From an uncultured Lachnospiraceae bacterium (GTDB lineage: Bacteria > Bacillota > Clostridia > Lachnospirales > Lachnospiraceae): a stretch of DNA of 64,000 bases. The notes under the pieces are model-generated. The model had not been told where the DNA came from. It searched no databases and saw only the letters and a program-made list of their open reading frames with translations. The translations under genes and the position numbers were made by a program. The stretch covers positions 129,425 through 193,424 of the forward strand of contig CANQCY010000002.1 in NCBI GenBank assembly GCA_947591245.1. Reading direction: 5' to 3'. Every line of letters begins with the position of its first letter. Position 1 is the first letter of the stretch. Positions 25,968 to 35,267 of the stretch are shown in pieces.

Positions 25968-26492
25968 TTACCATAGCCTGCGTTCCTTCAGCGTATGGAA
26001 AAATACGCGGTATGCTTTGTCAAAAATGATCCACCCCGCCTGTCCGGCAAACCAGAGCACGGCGATACTGGCGCTGATCCCCCCGCCGAACAAAAACTGA
26101 TCCTTAAACAACAATAATAACGGTATGTATATCATGTTAAATAAAATGCAGTTGCAGATGAGCTGCACCCGGTATTTCTTCTTTTCATCCTTCACATGAT
26201 TCCATTTTTGGAAAATGAGCTCGCTGAAAAAAATATAACCAGCCATGCACAGGTAGAGAAGCCAGTTTAATTTATCCGGATTCAAAAAAATGTCCAGCGG
26301 CACGCATACTGCCAACTGGGCAAACCCGTATTTTAACCCGTACTTATTGATCGAATACCCCGTCAAATAAGCGGCGAACGCAGTAAAAAACAGAGTATTC
26401 GGCGCAATAAATGTTCCGACCAGCAAGAGTATCACGCTCAATGCCGACACCACCGCTGTCGCTGCTATAGCAAATGTTTTCTTTACAGGCAT
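25968..26492 (-). CDS. Small polytopic membrane protein, unknown
   Basis: 174 residues with about five hydrophobic segments (for example [49 protein letters not shown]). A charged loop EKKKYR lies in the middle. I do not recognise a family. ATG 26492 has GGGAGGGG about 10 nt upstream and overlaps the end of the DnaJ-TPR gene by 10 bp, so it belongs to the same operon as the DnaJ, DUF5685 and zinc-ribbon proteins. Confidence 0.75.
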   Translation of the reverse strand: MPVKKTFAIAATAVVSALSVILLLVGTFIAPNTLFFTAFAAYLTGYSINKYGLKYGFAQLAVCVPLDIFLNPDKLNWLLYLCMAGYIFFSELIFQKWNHVKDEKKKYRVQLICNCILFNMIYIPLLLLFKDQFLFGGGISASIAVLWFAGQAGWIIFDKAYRVFFHTLKERRLW

Positions 26493-27175
26493 GAACACAA
26501 ATCCCCTCCCATACATTCACACATCGAATCCAGACACCAGAGGTCGCAGCACACATTTCCCGTACCGCATGAATCGTAGCTGCCGCCGTATCCGCCGCCG
26601 TAACTGCCATATCCTCCATAACTGCCCTGGCCGCCGTATCCTCCCCCAAACGGACTTCCAAACGAACCGTAACCGCTTCCGTTCATCAACTGCTGATAGT
26701 ACTGTCTGAATTCTATATTATCCGGCTCCATCTCCACCGCTTTTTTCGCGAAGTCCTGAGCCAAAACATTATTGCCGAGTCCCATATTCGCCACAGAACT
26801 GAAATAATACCAGCGGCCGCTTCGGTTCTGTATTCCGTTCAGCACATTAACCGCCTCGTTGTAACGCCTCGCCCGGATATAATTCAGCGCCGCCATAAGG
26901 TGCTGATCCTCTTCCGTATAGGACTGTCCGCCGCCGTAGCTGCGGGATGAACCGTAGCCGTAACCTCCCGACGCCTTTCCTGAACGCTCGTTTACAATCT
27001 GATTATATGCCTCCTGAATCTGCTTAAACCGCTCTTCTGCCGCATCCGCCTCCCATTGGGAGGAATTGGCGACAGAATCGGGATGGTACTTCCGGCTCAG
27101 ATTCCGGTATGCTTTTTTTATTTCCCTGTCACTGGCGCTGCGGCTCACGCCGAGCACGCTGTATGGATCATTCAT
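26483..27175 (-). CDS. J-domain protein with TPR-like region and Gly/Tyr/Cys-rich tail
   Basis: 230 residues. The N-terminal J-domain (about 3-65) carries the HPD motif (KYHPDS) needed to stimulate Hsp70 ATPase. A helical TPR-like region follows (about 90-155; [28 protein letters not shown]), then a Gly/Tyr/Ser repeat segment and a cysteine-rich end ([19 protein letters not shown]). It lacks the zinc finger and substrate domains of DnaJ proper, so it is a specialised co-chaperone. ATG 27175 overlaps the DUF5685 stop. The family tends to occur with DUF5685 genes in Clostridia (from memory). Confidence 0.85.
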   Translation of the reverse strand: MNDPYSVLGVSRSASDREIKKAYRNLSRKYHPDSVANSSQWEADAAEERFKQIQEAYNQIVNERSGKASGGYGYGSSRSYGGGQSYTEEDQHLMAALNYIRARRYNEAVNVLNGIQNRSGRWYYFSSVANMGLGNNVLAQDFAKKAVEMEPDNIEFRQYYQQLMNGSGYGSFGSPFGGGYGGQGSYGGYGSYGGGYGGSYDSCGTGNVCCDLWCLDSMCECMGGDLCSCL

Positions 27176-28001
27176 CACTCTTTTTGTCCTCCTGCAAATA
27201 TTTTAGCAAACGCACCTTTACGCCCTCATATAGTATGTTGCGAAGAATCGGCAGATCCTGCTCAAGAGGAAGTTTTTCAAACTCAACCGCAGCCTCCCTT
27301 ACCGTACCCTCCAGTATGGCTGCCATTCGCTCTTTAAACGACTCCTCCGAACACATCTGCGCAAGCGGATTGAAATTGCCTTTTTTCTTGTCTTCCTCCA
27401 AATCCAGAAACGCATCCAGTAAATAGATGTATTTCCCCAGAAAAAAGCCGAACCGCCGCAAAATATCCCTGAACGCGTCCTCTTCATATACGAAAAGCTC
27501 AGACATCAATTCCGCAAACGGCCTGCTGATTTCATCCAGATCCGTCACTCCCCGCCGCTCCAGTTCTGCCAGCCGCGCCAGCTGTTCTTTCACGCTCCGG
27601 TCTTGCCTCGGATATTTTCGGGCAATCCGTTTTACCCCGCCCTCCAAACATTTGGAACCGCACAGGGCGGAAAACTTTTTCTCATCTTCCCAGTCATCCT
27701 TAAAATGATAATAAGATAAAAGCATATTCATATCCGAGGCATACTCTGTTATTTTATTATAAATCATCCTTTGCCTTTTGGCCGGATGAACGATGCATCG
27801 GCGCCTCTCTTCTATCTCCCGCGGTTCGTAAAGAGAAGATAAAAGCAAAATAAGAAACGTCATGTCATAAGTAAGGGTAATCTGCCCAAGCCTTCCGTAA
27901 TCTTTTTTAAGCCGGCGGCAGAGGCCGCAGTAAAACCCTTTATAGCGTTCAAATTCCCTCACCTTTAATTCGGGCTTATTTGCCATTACATATCCAAACA
28001 T
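27168..28001 (-). CDS. DUF5685 family protein
   Basis: 277 residues, no membrane segment. The N-terminus has [17 protein letters not shown] with a CxxC-type pair, and a further Cys-x3-Cys (LCGSKC) lies near residue 115. The rest is helical, with [30 protein letters not shown] near residue 200, whose DAxxDxxxD pattern resembles helical metal-dependent enzymes (inference). Function unknown. It overlaps the J-domain gene and follows the zinc-ribbon gene by 17 bp. Confidence 0.82.
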   Translation of the reverse strand: MFGYVMANKPELKVREFERYKGFYCGLCRRLKKDYGRLGQITLTYDMTFLILLLSSLYEPREIEERRRCIVHPAKRQRMIYNKITEYASDMNMLLSYYHFKDDWEDEKKFSALCGSKCLEGGVKRIARKYPRQDRSVKEQLARLAELERRGVTDLDEISRPFAELMSELFVYEEDAFRDILRRFGFFLGKYIYLLDAFLDLEEDKKKGNFNPLAQMCSEESFKERMAAILEGTVREAAVEFEKLPLEQDLPILRNILYEGVKVRLLKYLQEDKKSDE

Positions 28002-28018
28002 TGTATTTTAATTCCGCC

Positions 28019-28435
28019 TTACGTTTTTTTGATAAATGCAAAATGGCATTTCGGGCAGGTGATTTCAATCTTTCCGCGTCCCCGCGGCACCCGTATCATC
28101 TGACGGCATTTGGGGCAGCGGTACAATTTCTTTGTTCCGCTTCTCTCCTGATACCGCAGCCGCACGAATTTAAAATAATTTTTCACCCGATTCATGACGG
28201 ACAGAAATTTCTGATTCTCCCTCTGCCTCTGGTAAACATTCCTCGAGAAGAAGCGGACAAAGTATATAATGACGAACATATAGTCAGCCACAGACAATAT
28301 CCTTCCGAACCACGTTCTGCGAAATCCCAGCGAAACGATCCAGACTATTATATACAACACAAAACAAAACATTCCAAGCTGGTCATTGCCATATCTTCCG
28401 TACATCATCCGCCGAATCTGTTCCCGCAATCTCAT
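28019..28435 (-). CDS. Membrane protein with C-terminal zinc ribbon
   Basis: 138 residues. Two hydrophobic segments (about 18-60: LGMFCFVLYIIVWIVSLGF, VADYMFVIIYFVRFF) are followed by a basic linker and a C-terminal zinc ribbon with CPKC and CPKC pairs about 22 residues apart. ATG 28435 has AAGGAGG 8 nt upstream. It leads the four-gene cluster with DUF5685, J-domain and membrane proteins; function unknown. Confidence 0.78.
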   Translation of the reverse strand: MRLREQIRRMMYGRYGNDQLGMFCFVLYIIVWIVSLGFRRTWFGRILSVADYMFVIIYFVRFFSRNVYQRQRENQKFLSVMNRVKNYFKFVRLRYQERSGTKKLYRCPKCRQMIRVPRGRGKIEITCPKCHFAFIKKT

Positions 28436-28499
28436 AACCCCAACCTCCTTCACACAGCTCCCCATCCCGGAGCAATACTCAATTACTCAATTTCCCGTT

Positions 28500-29402
28500 C
28501 TATTTGGGAATATACGGATTGACATGCACCATGCAATGCTTCACATCCGGAAATTCTTTCTCGATATGGTCATGGACGTCCTCCGCCACCTCATGGGCGG
28601 AAAACAGAGGCATATTTCCGTCGCATTCAATCTCAATATCCATATAAATTTTATTTCCGAACATTCTCGTCTTTATATCATCAACTGCGCACACGCCGTC
28701 CCGTTCCAAGATGCACTCGCGCATCCGCTCCACAATCCCTGCGTCGCATGCCTCGTCCGTCAGCTTTCCCACTGCATCCATAAATATATCATAGGCGGCT
28801 TTTAGTATAAACAGGCTGATCACGATACTCGCAAGCGGATCCAGCGCCCGCACTCCCAGCCTGGCGCCCAAAATACCGATAAAGCTTCCGACTGAAGACA
28901 GGGCGTCGGATCTGTGATGCCATGCATCCGCTTTCAGCGCGCCTGATTTTATCTTCTTCGCCACGGCAACCGTATACCAGTACATTCCCTCTTTTACGCA
29001 GACGGAACATATGGCGGCAGCGAGGGGAAGCAATGTGGGGATACCGATTTTGCCCGTCTCCCCGGATGCGATGACGGCAATTCCTTTATAACCGATCCCA
29101 AGCCCCGTACCCGCAAGAATGGTCGCGAGCAGAATAGCCGCTACGCACTCCATTCGTTCATGTCCGTATTGATGGTTGGCGTCGGACTCCTTTGCCGAAA
29201 TCTTTACGCCGATTATGACGATCACCGTGCTGATCACATCCGAAGCCGAATGGACGGCATCGGACAACATCGCCGCCGAATTTCCAAGCAGTCCGGCGAT
29301 GAACTTACCGGCCGACAGAAGCACGTTTACGATAATACTGTTTCTCGAAACCCGGACTGCTAACTGTTCGCTTGTATACGAACGCTTTCGCACAACTGCC
29401 AT
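28500..29402 (-). CDS. Cation diffusion facilitator (CDF) transporter
   Basis: 300 residues. Six membrane helices (about 20-205) contain the metal-site motifs SDAVHSASD in helix 2 and HRSDALSS in helix 5, followed by a cytoplasmic ferredoxin-like domain (about 210-295) with HEVAEDVHDHIE. It should export divalent metal ions such as Zn, Mn or Fe in exchange for protons; selectivity cannot be read here. It starts 3 bp after a small membrane protein gene downstream of ruvB. Confidence 0.92.
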   Translation of the reverse strand: MAVVRKRSYTSEQLAVRVSRNSIIVNVLLSAGKFIAGLLGNSAAMLSDAVHSASDVISTVIVIIGVKISAKESDANHQYGHERMECVAAILLATILAGTGLGIGYKGIAVIASGETGKIGIPTLLPLAAAICSVCVKEGMYWYTVAVAKKIKSGALKADAWHHRSDALSSVGSFIGILGARLGVRALDPLASIVISLFILKAAYDIFMDAVGKLTDEACDAGIVERMRECILERDGVCAVDDIKTRMFGNKIYMDIEIECDGNMPLFSAHEVAEDVHDHIEKEFPDVKHCMVHVNPYIPK

Positions 29403-29405
29403 CGC

Positions 29406-29633
29406 CTACTTCCCTTCTCTGACCTTTTTTTTATATTTTTGGTATTTAACCGTTTCCGTTACCGAAATCACGCCCCATATCACGATCAGCGCGATAAATG
29501 TCCAGTCCGCAGCACGATTATTCATGCGCAGCATCGTAAGCCTGAGTACGTCGATCAATATCATCATCCCCGTGCACACCCAGCACGATACCACTCCGTT
29601 TTTCGGATCTTTTACCGCATTTGTATTTGCCAT
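29406..29633 (-). CDS. Small two-helix membrane protein, unknown
   Basis: 75 residues from ATG 29633, with AAGGGGTGA 7 nt upstream; a longer frame from 29675 would begin inside ruvB. Two hydrophobic segments (VVSCWVCTGMMILIDVLRLTM in pieces, and WTFIALIVIWGVISVTETV) end in a lysine-rich tail. No family recognised. It sits between ruvB and the CDF gene with gaps of 7 and 3 bp, so it is probably translated from the same mRNA. Confidence 0.7.
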   Translation of the reverse strand: MANTNAVKDPKNGVVSCWVCTGMMILIDVLRLTMLRMNNRAADWTFIALIVIWGVISVTETVKYQKYKKKVREGK

Positions 29634-29640
29634 CTGAGTT

Positions 29641-30666
29641 TCACCCCTTACCTTTATCCGTTTCTTCTCCGCCATTCACCGAAAGGCCGAAATGCCGGTA
29701 CGCCAGATCGGTTATGACGCGCCCTCTGGGCGTCCTAGCCAAAAAACCGTTCTTGATCAAATACGGTTCATACACGTCCTCGATCGTTCCGCTGTCCTCC
29801 CCGACGCTCGCCGCCAGAGTATCCAGTCCCACCGGCCCTCCCGCAAATTTTTCCATCATCGTCCTCAAAATCAACCGATCCGTATTATCCAGCCCCAGTT
29901 TATCCACCTCAAGCAAGTCCAGAGCAGATCTGGCGATCTCTTTTGTAATGATTCCATCGTATTTTACCTGTGCGAAATCCCGCACGCGTTTGAGCAGGCG
30001 ATTTGCCAGTCTCGGCGTTCCCCTTGAACGCCTCGCAATCTCCAATGCGCCTTTTTCATCAATCTCAACCTGAAACACCGACGCAGACCGCATAACAATC
30101 GTGACAAGCTCTTCCACGGTATAAAACTCCAGCCTGTGCACCACGCCAAACCGGTCGCGCAGAGGCGCTGTCAGAAGCCCTGCCCTCGTCGTAGCGCCCA
30201 CAAGCGTAAACCGCGGCAGATCCAGACGAATGCTTCTCGCCGATGCTCCTTTTCCAATCATAATATCAATCACATAATCTTCCATTGCCGGATACAATAC
30301 TTCCTCTACCTGACGGTTTAAACGGTGAATCTCATCGACAAAAATCAAATCTCCGTCCTGAAGATTATTGAGAATCGACGCCATCTCTCCCGGTTTCTCA
30401 ATCGCCGGACCGGAAGTAATCTTAATGTTCACATCCATTTCATTTGCGATAATGCCTGCCAGCGTCGTTTTTCCGAGTCCCGGCGGTCCGTACAAAAGCA
30501 CGTGGTCAAGCGGCTCCCCCCTCGCTTTCGCCGCCTCTATAAACACCTTTAAGTTTTCTTTCACTTTCGTCTGGCCGATATAATCGCACAAAAGCTTGGG
30601 ACGAAGACTATTTTCAACCTTGTAATCCTCCTCCATAATATCGGTCGCAATGATTCGATTTTCCAT
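29641..30666 (-). CDS. ruvB: Holliday junction branch migration helicase RuvB
   Basis: 341 residues. The hexameric AAA+ motor drives Holliday-junction branch migration with RuvA. Walker [11 protein letters not shown], Walker B DEIHRL, sensor GATTRAGLL and the C-terminal winged helix ([16 protein letters not shown]) are present. ATG 30666 has AGGAG 4 to 5 nt before it and gives the usual MENRII start; the longer frame from 30738 overlaps ruvA and is rejected. It follows ruvA by 11 bp. Confidence 0.97.
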   Translation of the reverse strand: MENRIIATDIMEEDYKVENSLRPKLLCDYIGQTKVKENLKVFIEAAKARGEPLDHVLLYGPPGLGKTTLAGIIANEMDVNIKITSGPAIEKPGEMASILNNLQDGDLIFVDEIHRLNRQVEEVLYPAMEDYVIDIMIGKGASARSIRLDLPRFTLVGATTRAGLLTAPLRDRFGVVHRLEFYTVEELVTIVMRSASVFQVEIDEKGALEIARRSRGTPRLANRLLKRVRDFAQVKYDGIITKEIARSALDLLEVDKLGLDNTDRLILRTMMEKFAGGPVGLDTLAASVGEDSGTIEDVYEPYLIKNGFLARTPRGRVITDLAYRHFGLSVNGGEETDKGKG

Positions 30667-30677
30667 GCCGCTCCTAT

Positions 30678-31280
30678 CTATAATATTCTTAAACTGGCTT
30701 TCAATATGTCTTCCACAGTCATATCCGGTTCCGTGCAAACTTTTTTCACGGCCTTCGCCGCCTCTGCGCCCGTATAGCCGAGCGCTGCAAGCGCCTGTAC
30801 CGCCTCGTTCGCCGCAACGCCTGTGTTCGGTGAAGCCGGCGCAACGCCCTGATCCGGCTCATCCTCTGCCACAGGGTCAAAATCGATTCTGTCCTTCAGT
30901 TCCAAAATAACTTTGCCCGCCGTCTTCGCTCCGATTCCCGGCGCCTTCGCTATCGTTTTCGCATCATCAGCCATGATTGCAAACCGAAGCATGTCCGCGT
31001 CCATAACAGACAAAATGCCGAGCGCGCCCTTCGGACCGATTCCGCTCACATTGATAAGGAGCTTAAACATCTGCAGCTCGTCTTTTGCGAGAAATCCATA
31101 GAGCTGAATCGCGTCCTCCCTCACATTCATATATGTGTAAAGCTTGATCTCCCCGCCCGTCTGAGGCAATGCGGACATCACGGATAAAGGCACCATGATC
31201 CGGTATCCGATCCCATGGTTTTCGATCACCACCTGATTTTCGCCAACCGCATCCAAAACTCCTTTTACAAAATATATCAT
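30678..31280 (-). CDS. ruvA: Holliday junction branch migration protein RuvA
   Basis: 200 residues. RuvA tetramers bind the four-way junction and load RuvB. The OB-fold N-terminus ([18 protein letters not shown]), two helix-hairpin-helix motifs ([14 protein letters not shown] and [16 protein letters not shown]) and the C-terminal RuvB-binding helices ([16 protein letters not shown]) are visible. GAGAGG precedes ATG. It starts 14 bp after cls and is followed by ruvB; ruvC is not in the window. Confidence 0.97.
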   Translation of the reverse strand: MIYFVKGVLDAVGENQVVIENHGIGYRIMVPLSVMSALPQTGGEIKLYTYMNVREDAIQLYGFLAKDELQMFKLLINVSGIGPKGALGILSVMDADMLRFAIMADDAKTIAKAPGIGAKTAGKVILELKDRIDFDPVAEDEPDQGVAPASPNTGVAANEAVQALAALGYTGAEAAKAVKKVCTEPDMTVEDILKASLRIL

Positions 31281-31294
31281 CTGTTACCTCTCTT

Positions 31295-32863
31295 TTATAC
31301 AAGCGTCGAAAATACCTTCAGCACATGCTGTATCGCCTTGCGCCTAAACGGGCGGTTCAGCCACTCCTCATATGTGATTTCACGGCTCTCCGCAAAAGTT
31401 TTTGCAAAATCCCGGCGAACCGCTTCCAAAAATTTCTTGTCGTATATCCATACGCCATTTTCATAGTGCAAATAAAAGCTTCGGTAATCCAGATTGATCG
31501 TTCCGACGACGGCGCAGTGCTCCGACATCACTACTTTGGAATGAATAAACCCCGGCGTATACTCGTAAATACGGATTCCGTAAGCGAGCAGATTCCCATA
31601 ATTATACTCTGTAAGCCATTTCACATGCTTTTTATCCGGAATATTCGGCGTGATAATGCGCACGTCGACGCCCCGTTTTTTTGCTTCAATCATGCTTTGT
31701 ATGAGGGAATCCTCCAAAATCAGATACGGCGTCATAATATACATCAGCTTCCCGGAATAGTTTATCATCTGCTTATAGATGCTTTCCAAAAAACTTTTCG
31801 TGCCGAGTGCGGGTCCGTCGCGGAGTACATGGCAGTACATATCCGATTCATGAAATTTCGCCCTCGGACGATACTTCTCCATATCTATCTCCTGCTGATA
31901 AGCGCTGACCGACCACATCTCCATAAAGGTAACCGTAAGTCCCCACACAGCATCGCCCCGGATCCGGACTCCGGCGTCTTTCCATACGCCAAAACGCTCG
32001 ATGAGATTCGCATACTCATCCGCTATGTTAAATCCGCCGGTATAACCGATATTCCCGTCAATAATGATAATTTTTTGGTGATCACGGAAGTTCATATACA
32101 ATTTGCTGACATATTTATGAATCGGGTTAAAAACTTCAACCTCAATTCCCTCCGCCCGCAAATCCGATGCAAAATTTTTGCCGGTTCGGAACATGGCTCC
32201 GAAATCATCATACAAAAATTTAACTTCGACCCCCTCTTTTACTTTTCGCAAAAGAATTTCATGAATCTGGTCCCACAGCGCTCCTTCCGCCACAATGAAA
32301 AATTCCATCAGGATAAATGACCGCGCTTTTTCCAAATCCAGAAAAATATCTTCAAAAACATCTTCTCCAAATGCATAATATTTTGCAGAATTATTTTTAA
32401 AGAGCGGGGAACCCTCCGCTGTCATGTACTTTGACATCCGTGAGGAAACCGGATGTTTTTTTATAAATTCCTCCGCCACTTCCGGTTCCTGCACAAGCCA
32501 CTTATCCATATATTTAAACTGTTCCTGAATCACCTTATTCAGCCTGTTTTTCTTCCCGATTTTGCCCCACAAATTGAACATAATCAAACCTGATATCGGA
32601 AAGATCAAAATGACGCAAAGCCACGATAATTTATAGGAATAATTCCTACTGTCATTCGTCAGCGCCAGAATACCGACAATTCCGGAGATTTCGATAATCA
32701 AATAAAACGGTACTGCATTCTCGCGAAATAGTAAAGGGGTAAGCACAATAATTGCAAACTGAAATAGTACAAGCCCTCCTACAATACACGCCCGAAAAAA
32801 ACCGCTCAGACTACTCTGCATTCTTCCTTTCAGTTCTTTTAACCTGCCTTTTTTCCTCGCCAT
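31295..32863 (-). CDS. cls: Cardiolipin synthase
   Basis: 522 residues. Two N-terminal membrane helices (about 25-80) are followed by two phospholipase-D domains with HKD motifs: HQKIIIIDGNIGYTGG and HSKVVMSEHCAVVGT. It condenses two phosphatidylglycerols to cardiolipin at the membrane. Length and layout match bacterial Cls of the ClsA type. ATG 32863 has AAAGGAAAGG upstream. A 32-codon frame with a better ribosome site overlaps the start (32811-32909). It is first of a probable cls-ruvA-ruvB-small protein-CDF unit. Confidence 0.94.
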   Translation of the reverse strand: MARKKGRLKELKGRMQSSLSGFFRACIVGGLVLFQFAIIVLTPLLFRENAVPFYLIIEISGIVGILALTNDSRNYSYKLSWLCVILIFPISGLIMFNLWGKIGKKNRLNKVIQEQFKYMDKWLVQEPEVAEEFIKKHPVSSRMSKYMTAEGSPLFKNNSAKYYAFGEDVFEDIFLDLEKARSFILMEFFIVAEGALWDQIHEILLRKVKEGVEVKFLYDDFGAMFRTGKNFASDLRAEGIEVEVFNPIHKYVSKLYMNFRDHQKIIIIDGNIGYTGGFNIADEYANLIERFGVWKDAGVRIRGDAVWGLTVTFMEMWSVSAYQQEIDMEKYRPRAKFHESDMYCHVLRDGPALGTKSFLESIYKQMINYSGKLMYIMTPYLILEDSLIQSMIEAKKRGVDVRIITPNIPDKKHVKWLTEYNYGNLLAYGIRIYEYTPGFIHSKVVMSEHCAVVGTINLDYRSFYLHYENGVWIYDKKFLEAVRRDFAKTFAESREITYEEWLNRPFRRKAIQHVLKVFSTLV

Positions 32864-32909
32864 ATGCCTTTCCTTTCTGCCGTAAAAATCCGCATAGCAT
32901 ATCGATCAT
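32811..32909 (-). CDS. Candidate 32-residue ORF overlapping the cls start
   Basis: ATG 32909 has TAGGAG 8 nt upstream. The frame codes for a basic peptide (MIDMLCGFLRQKGKAYGEE at its start) and ends 53 bp inside cls in another frame. It may be a leader that couples translation to cls, or chance. Nothing similar is known to me. Confidence 0.25.
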   Translation of the reverse strand: MIDMLCGFLRQKGKAYGEEKRQVKRTERKNAE

Positions 32910-32959
32910 ACTGCACTCCTATCCGTTTTTCATATATTCAATATATAACGACGCCAGAA

Positions 32960-34744
32960 TCAGTATTTGCCAAAATCGCCGTCGAGAGAAATAATCTGCT
33001 CGTTGCTGCGGTAATCCCCGGAATGTCCCGAAGAGGAAGAAAAGCCGCTGTGCGCTGAGCCTAACAGTTTGTACCTCGCAACGCACTCCCTCAGGTTTGC
33101 AGCCTGATTGGACAGCTCTTCTGCCGCCGCCGCACACTGTTCGCTCGTAGCAGAGTTCGTCTGTACAACAGTAGATACCTGGCCGATCGCCTGATCGATC
33201 TGCGAAACCGCCGTCGCCTGATCATTCGACGCCACGGCGATATGGCCAATCAATTCTACAATCTTCTCAATAGATCCGATAATCTGGCCGAGTGATTTCG
33301 CCGTCTCATCTGCAATCTTAGAACCATAACTTACTTTGCGGATGGAATCTTCAATCATCTCCGCCGTCTCACTGGCCGCAGACGCAGATTTTGCCGCCAG
33401 GCTTCTGACCTCCTCTGCAACAACGGCAAAACCTTTGCCGTGTACTCCGGCTCTTGCCGCCTCAACAGCAGCATTCAGAGCAAGGATATTGGTCTGGAAT
33501 GAAATGTCGTCGATTGTCTTAATAATTTTAGAAATCGTCTCGGAGGAGTCATTAATGTCATTCATTGCCGCAACCATGGACTTCATCTGCTCATTTCCTT
33601 CTTCTGCGATTTTTCTTACGCTTTGTACAAGAGAATCCGCCTCAGATGCCTCAGACGCATTGCTCTTTGTATGCTCCGCAATCTCGGCCATAGAAGCCGT
33701 AACCTGCTGAAGCGCGCTCGCCTGCTCTGTCGAACCCTGCGCCAGCGACTGGCTTGCGTTTGCCACATGCTCCGCCCCGACCGTCAGCTGCATCGTAGAT
33801 TCTCTGATAGCATTAAGGTTATGATTATTCTCAGAAAGAAGCCTCTTAAACGCCTTACCCAGTACATCCTTATCGCTTCTCTGATTTACGCTGATCGTCA
33901 AGTCGCCTTTTGAAATCGTCTCAGCAATAACAACCTGTTCTTTAATCGAATCCACCATTTCCTTATACTTATCCATCAAATCGCCAAGGTCATCATTGTA
34001 AAGCTTCTCACAATCCACTTCCACATCACCGATCGCTATCTTTGAGGATGCCTCAGACAGCTTTGCAATCGGAATAGTGATCTGGCGGATTAACTTGAAG
34101 CAGAAGAATAAGCAGAAAATAACGCTTACTGCTGCAATCGCAATTAATATGATAATCAATCCCTTTACCTGCGTCATGATTGCGACAGACTGCTTCTCTG
34201 AATCTTTATTGAGCGTATCAAGCGCTATGTTAAAGGCCTCCTGCGCCGCCTTTGCCGTTGCTTCTCCATTGACAGTCAGCTCCGCCTCGGCCGACGCCAT
34301 GTTATTGGCGTTAACGTAATCAATAATTCCATACGCCAGTTTTTCATACTCTTCCATATTGCGATACATTGTATTATACTGCTCCTGGAACGTCTGACTG
34401 AGACTGTCCAACACTTCTTCGATAGAAGCAAAATCTTCCTCAATCGCCGCAAACGCCTCCTGCAAATCTGAAATGTTTGTCTGCTGCTTTGACTTATCCT
34501 TTGCATTCACATAAACCGCATCCCGGATGTCAACCCTTGCGCGGTTAAAGTTCCTGAACGCATCCGTCATCTGCTGCTTTCTGTTCCCATAAACATTATA
34601 GCGTTTTGAATGGGCCGTGCTTACAAGCGCCCCTACCACGATACCGGCAATTGCGATAATCACGATAAGCGCCAGCATACCGCTGCTGAAAATTAATAAT
34701 TTATTTTTGACCGTCATGCCGCGGCCGGAATTTCCTTTTCTCAT
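32960..34744 (-). CDS. Methyl-accepting chemotaxis protein
   Basis: 594 residues from ATG 34744 (GGAGG 8 nt upstream; a longer frame from 34789 begins inside cheW). Two membrane helices (about 13-40 and 185-210) flank a roughly 145-residue helical extracellular domain of four-helix-bundle type. A HAMP domain and a long cytoplasmic coiled coil follow; the signalling hairpin [20 protein letters not shown] is intact. The C-terminus is Ser/Gly rich without a CheR-binding NWETF pentapeptide. It is last of the che operon, so it probably feeds this CheA directly; the ligand is unknown. Confidence 0.95.
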   Translation of the reverse strand: MRKGNSGRGMTVKNKLLIFSSGMLALIVIIAIAGIVVGALVSTAHSKRYNVYGNRKQQMTDAFRNFNRARVDIRDAVYVNAKDKSKQQTNISDLQEAFAAIEEDFASIEEVLDSLSQTFQEQYNTMYRNMEEYEKLAYGIIDYVNANNMASAEAELTVNGEATAKAAQEAFNIALDTLNKDSEKQSVAIMTQVKGLIIILIAIAAVSVIFCLFFCFKLIRQITIPIAKLSEASSKIAIGDVEVDCEKLYNDDLGDLMDKYKEMVDSIKEQVVIAETISKGDLTISVNQRSDKDVLGKAFKRLLSENNHNLNAIRESTMQLTVGAEHVANASQSLAQGSTEQASALQQVTASMAEIAEHTKSNASEASEADSLVQSVRKIAEEGNEQMKSMVAAMNDINDSSETISKIIKTIDDISFQTNILALNAAVEAARAGVHGKGFAVVAEEVRSLAAKSASAASETAEMIEDSIRKVSYGSKIADETAKSLGQIIGSIEKIVELIGHIAVASNDQATAVSQIDQAIGQVSTVVQTNSATSEQCAAAAEELSNQAANLRECVARYKLLGSAHSGFSSSSGHSGDYRSNEQIISLDGDFGKY

Positions 34745-34760
34745 TTCCCAATCCTCCGTT

Positions 34761-35264
34761 TTATTCTTCTTCCTCTTGAATTTCTTCAAGCGCTTCTAAA
34801 TCTTCGTCTTTAATCAGTTTCTCAGGATCAAGCAGCAATTTCACCGTATCCCCTGTCCTTGCCAGCCCATAGACATATTTATTATGCTCTTCCCTATGTC
34901 CGAGACTGGGCGGCGGCACAATATCATCATCTGAAATCGTATCCATCTCTGCGATCTTTTCCACAATCAAACCAATGACCGTAGACTTTACATTGATGAC
35001 GATGATGCACGTTCGATCCGTATACTCCTGCGGCTCCATCTTAAATCTCGTACGGACGTCGATCACAGGAATAATCTTTCCGCGAAGATTAATCAGTCCC
35101 TTGATATAATCCTCAGCTTCGGGTATTGCCGTAATCGGCTGCATCATGATGATCTCATTGACAAAACTGATGTTGATGCCAAAATACTCTCTTCCCGTCC
35201 GGAATGTCATAAACTTTCCTTTTTGGAAATCTTCTTCTAATTCTTCTTTGATTTCTTCCGCCAT
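34761..35264 (-). CDS. cheW: Chemotaxis coupling protein CheW
   Basis: 167 residues. CheW links receptors to CheA. The beta-barrel core has [21 protein letters not shown] at its start and [19 protein letters not shown], the classic receptor/CheA-binding segment (given in pieces). Both ends carry unusual runs of glutamate (about 4-11 and 155-167). ATG 35264 follows AAAGGAG. It lies 3 bp after cheA and 16 bp before the receptor gene. Confidence 0.95.
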   Translation of the reverse strand: MAEEIKEELEEDFQKGKFMTFRTGREYFGINISFVNEIIMMQPITAIPEAEDYIKGLINLRGKIIPVIDVRTRFKMEPQEYTDRTCIIVINVKSTVIGLIVEKIAEMDTISDDDIVPPPSLGHREEHNKYVYGLARTGDTVKLLLDPEKLIKDEDLEALEEIQEEEE

Positions 35265-35267
35265 CTA

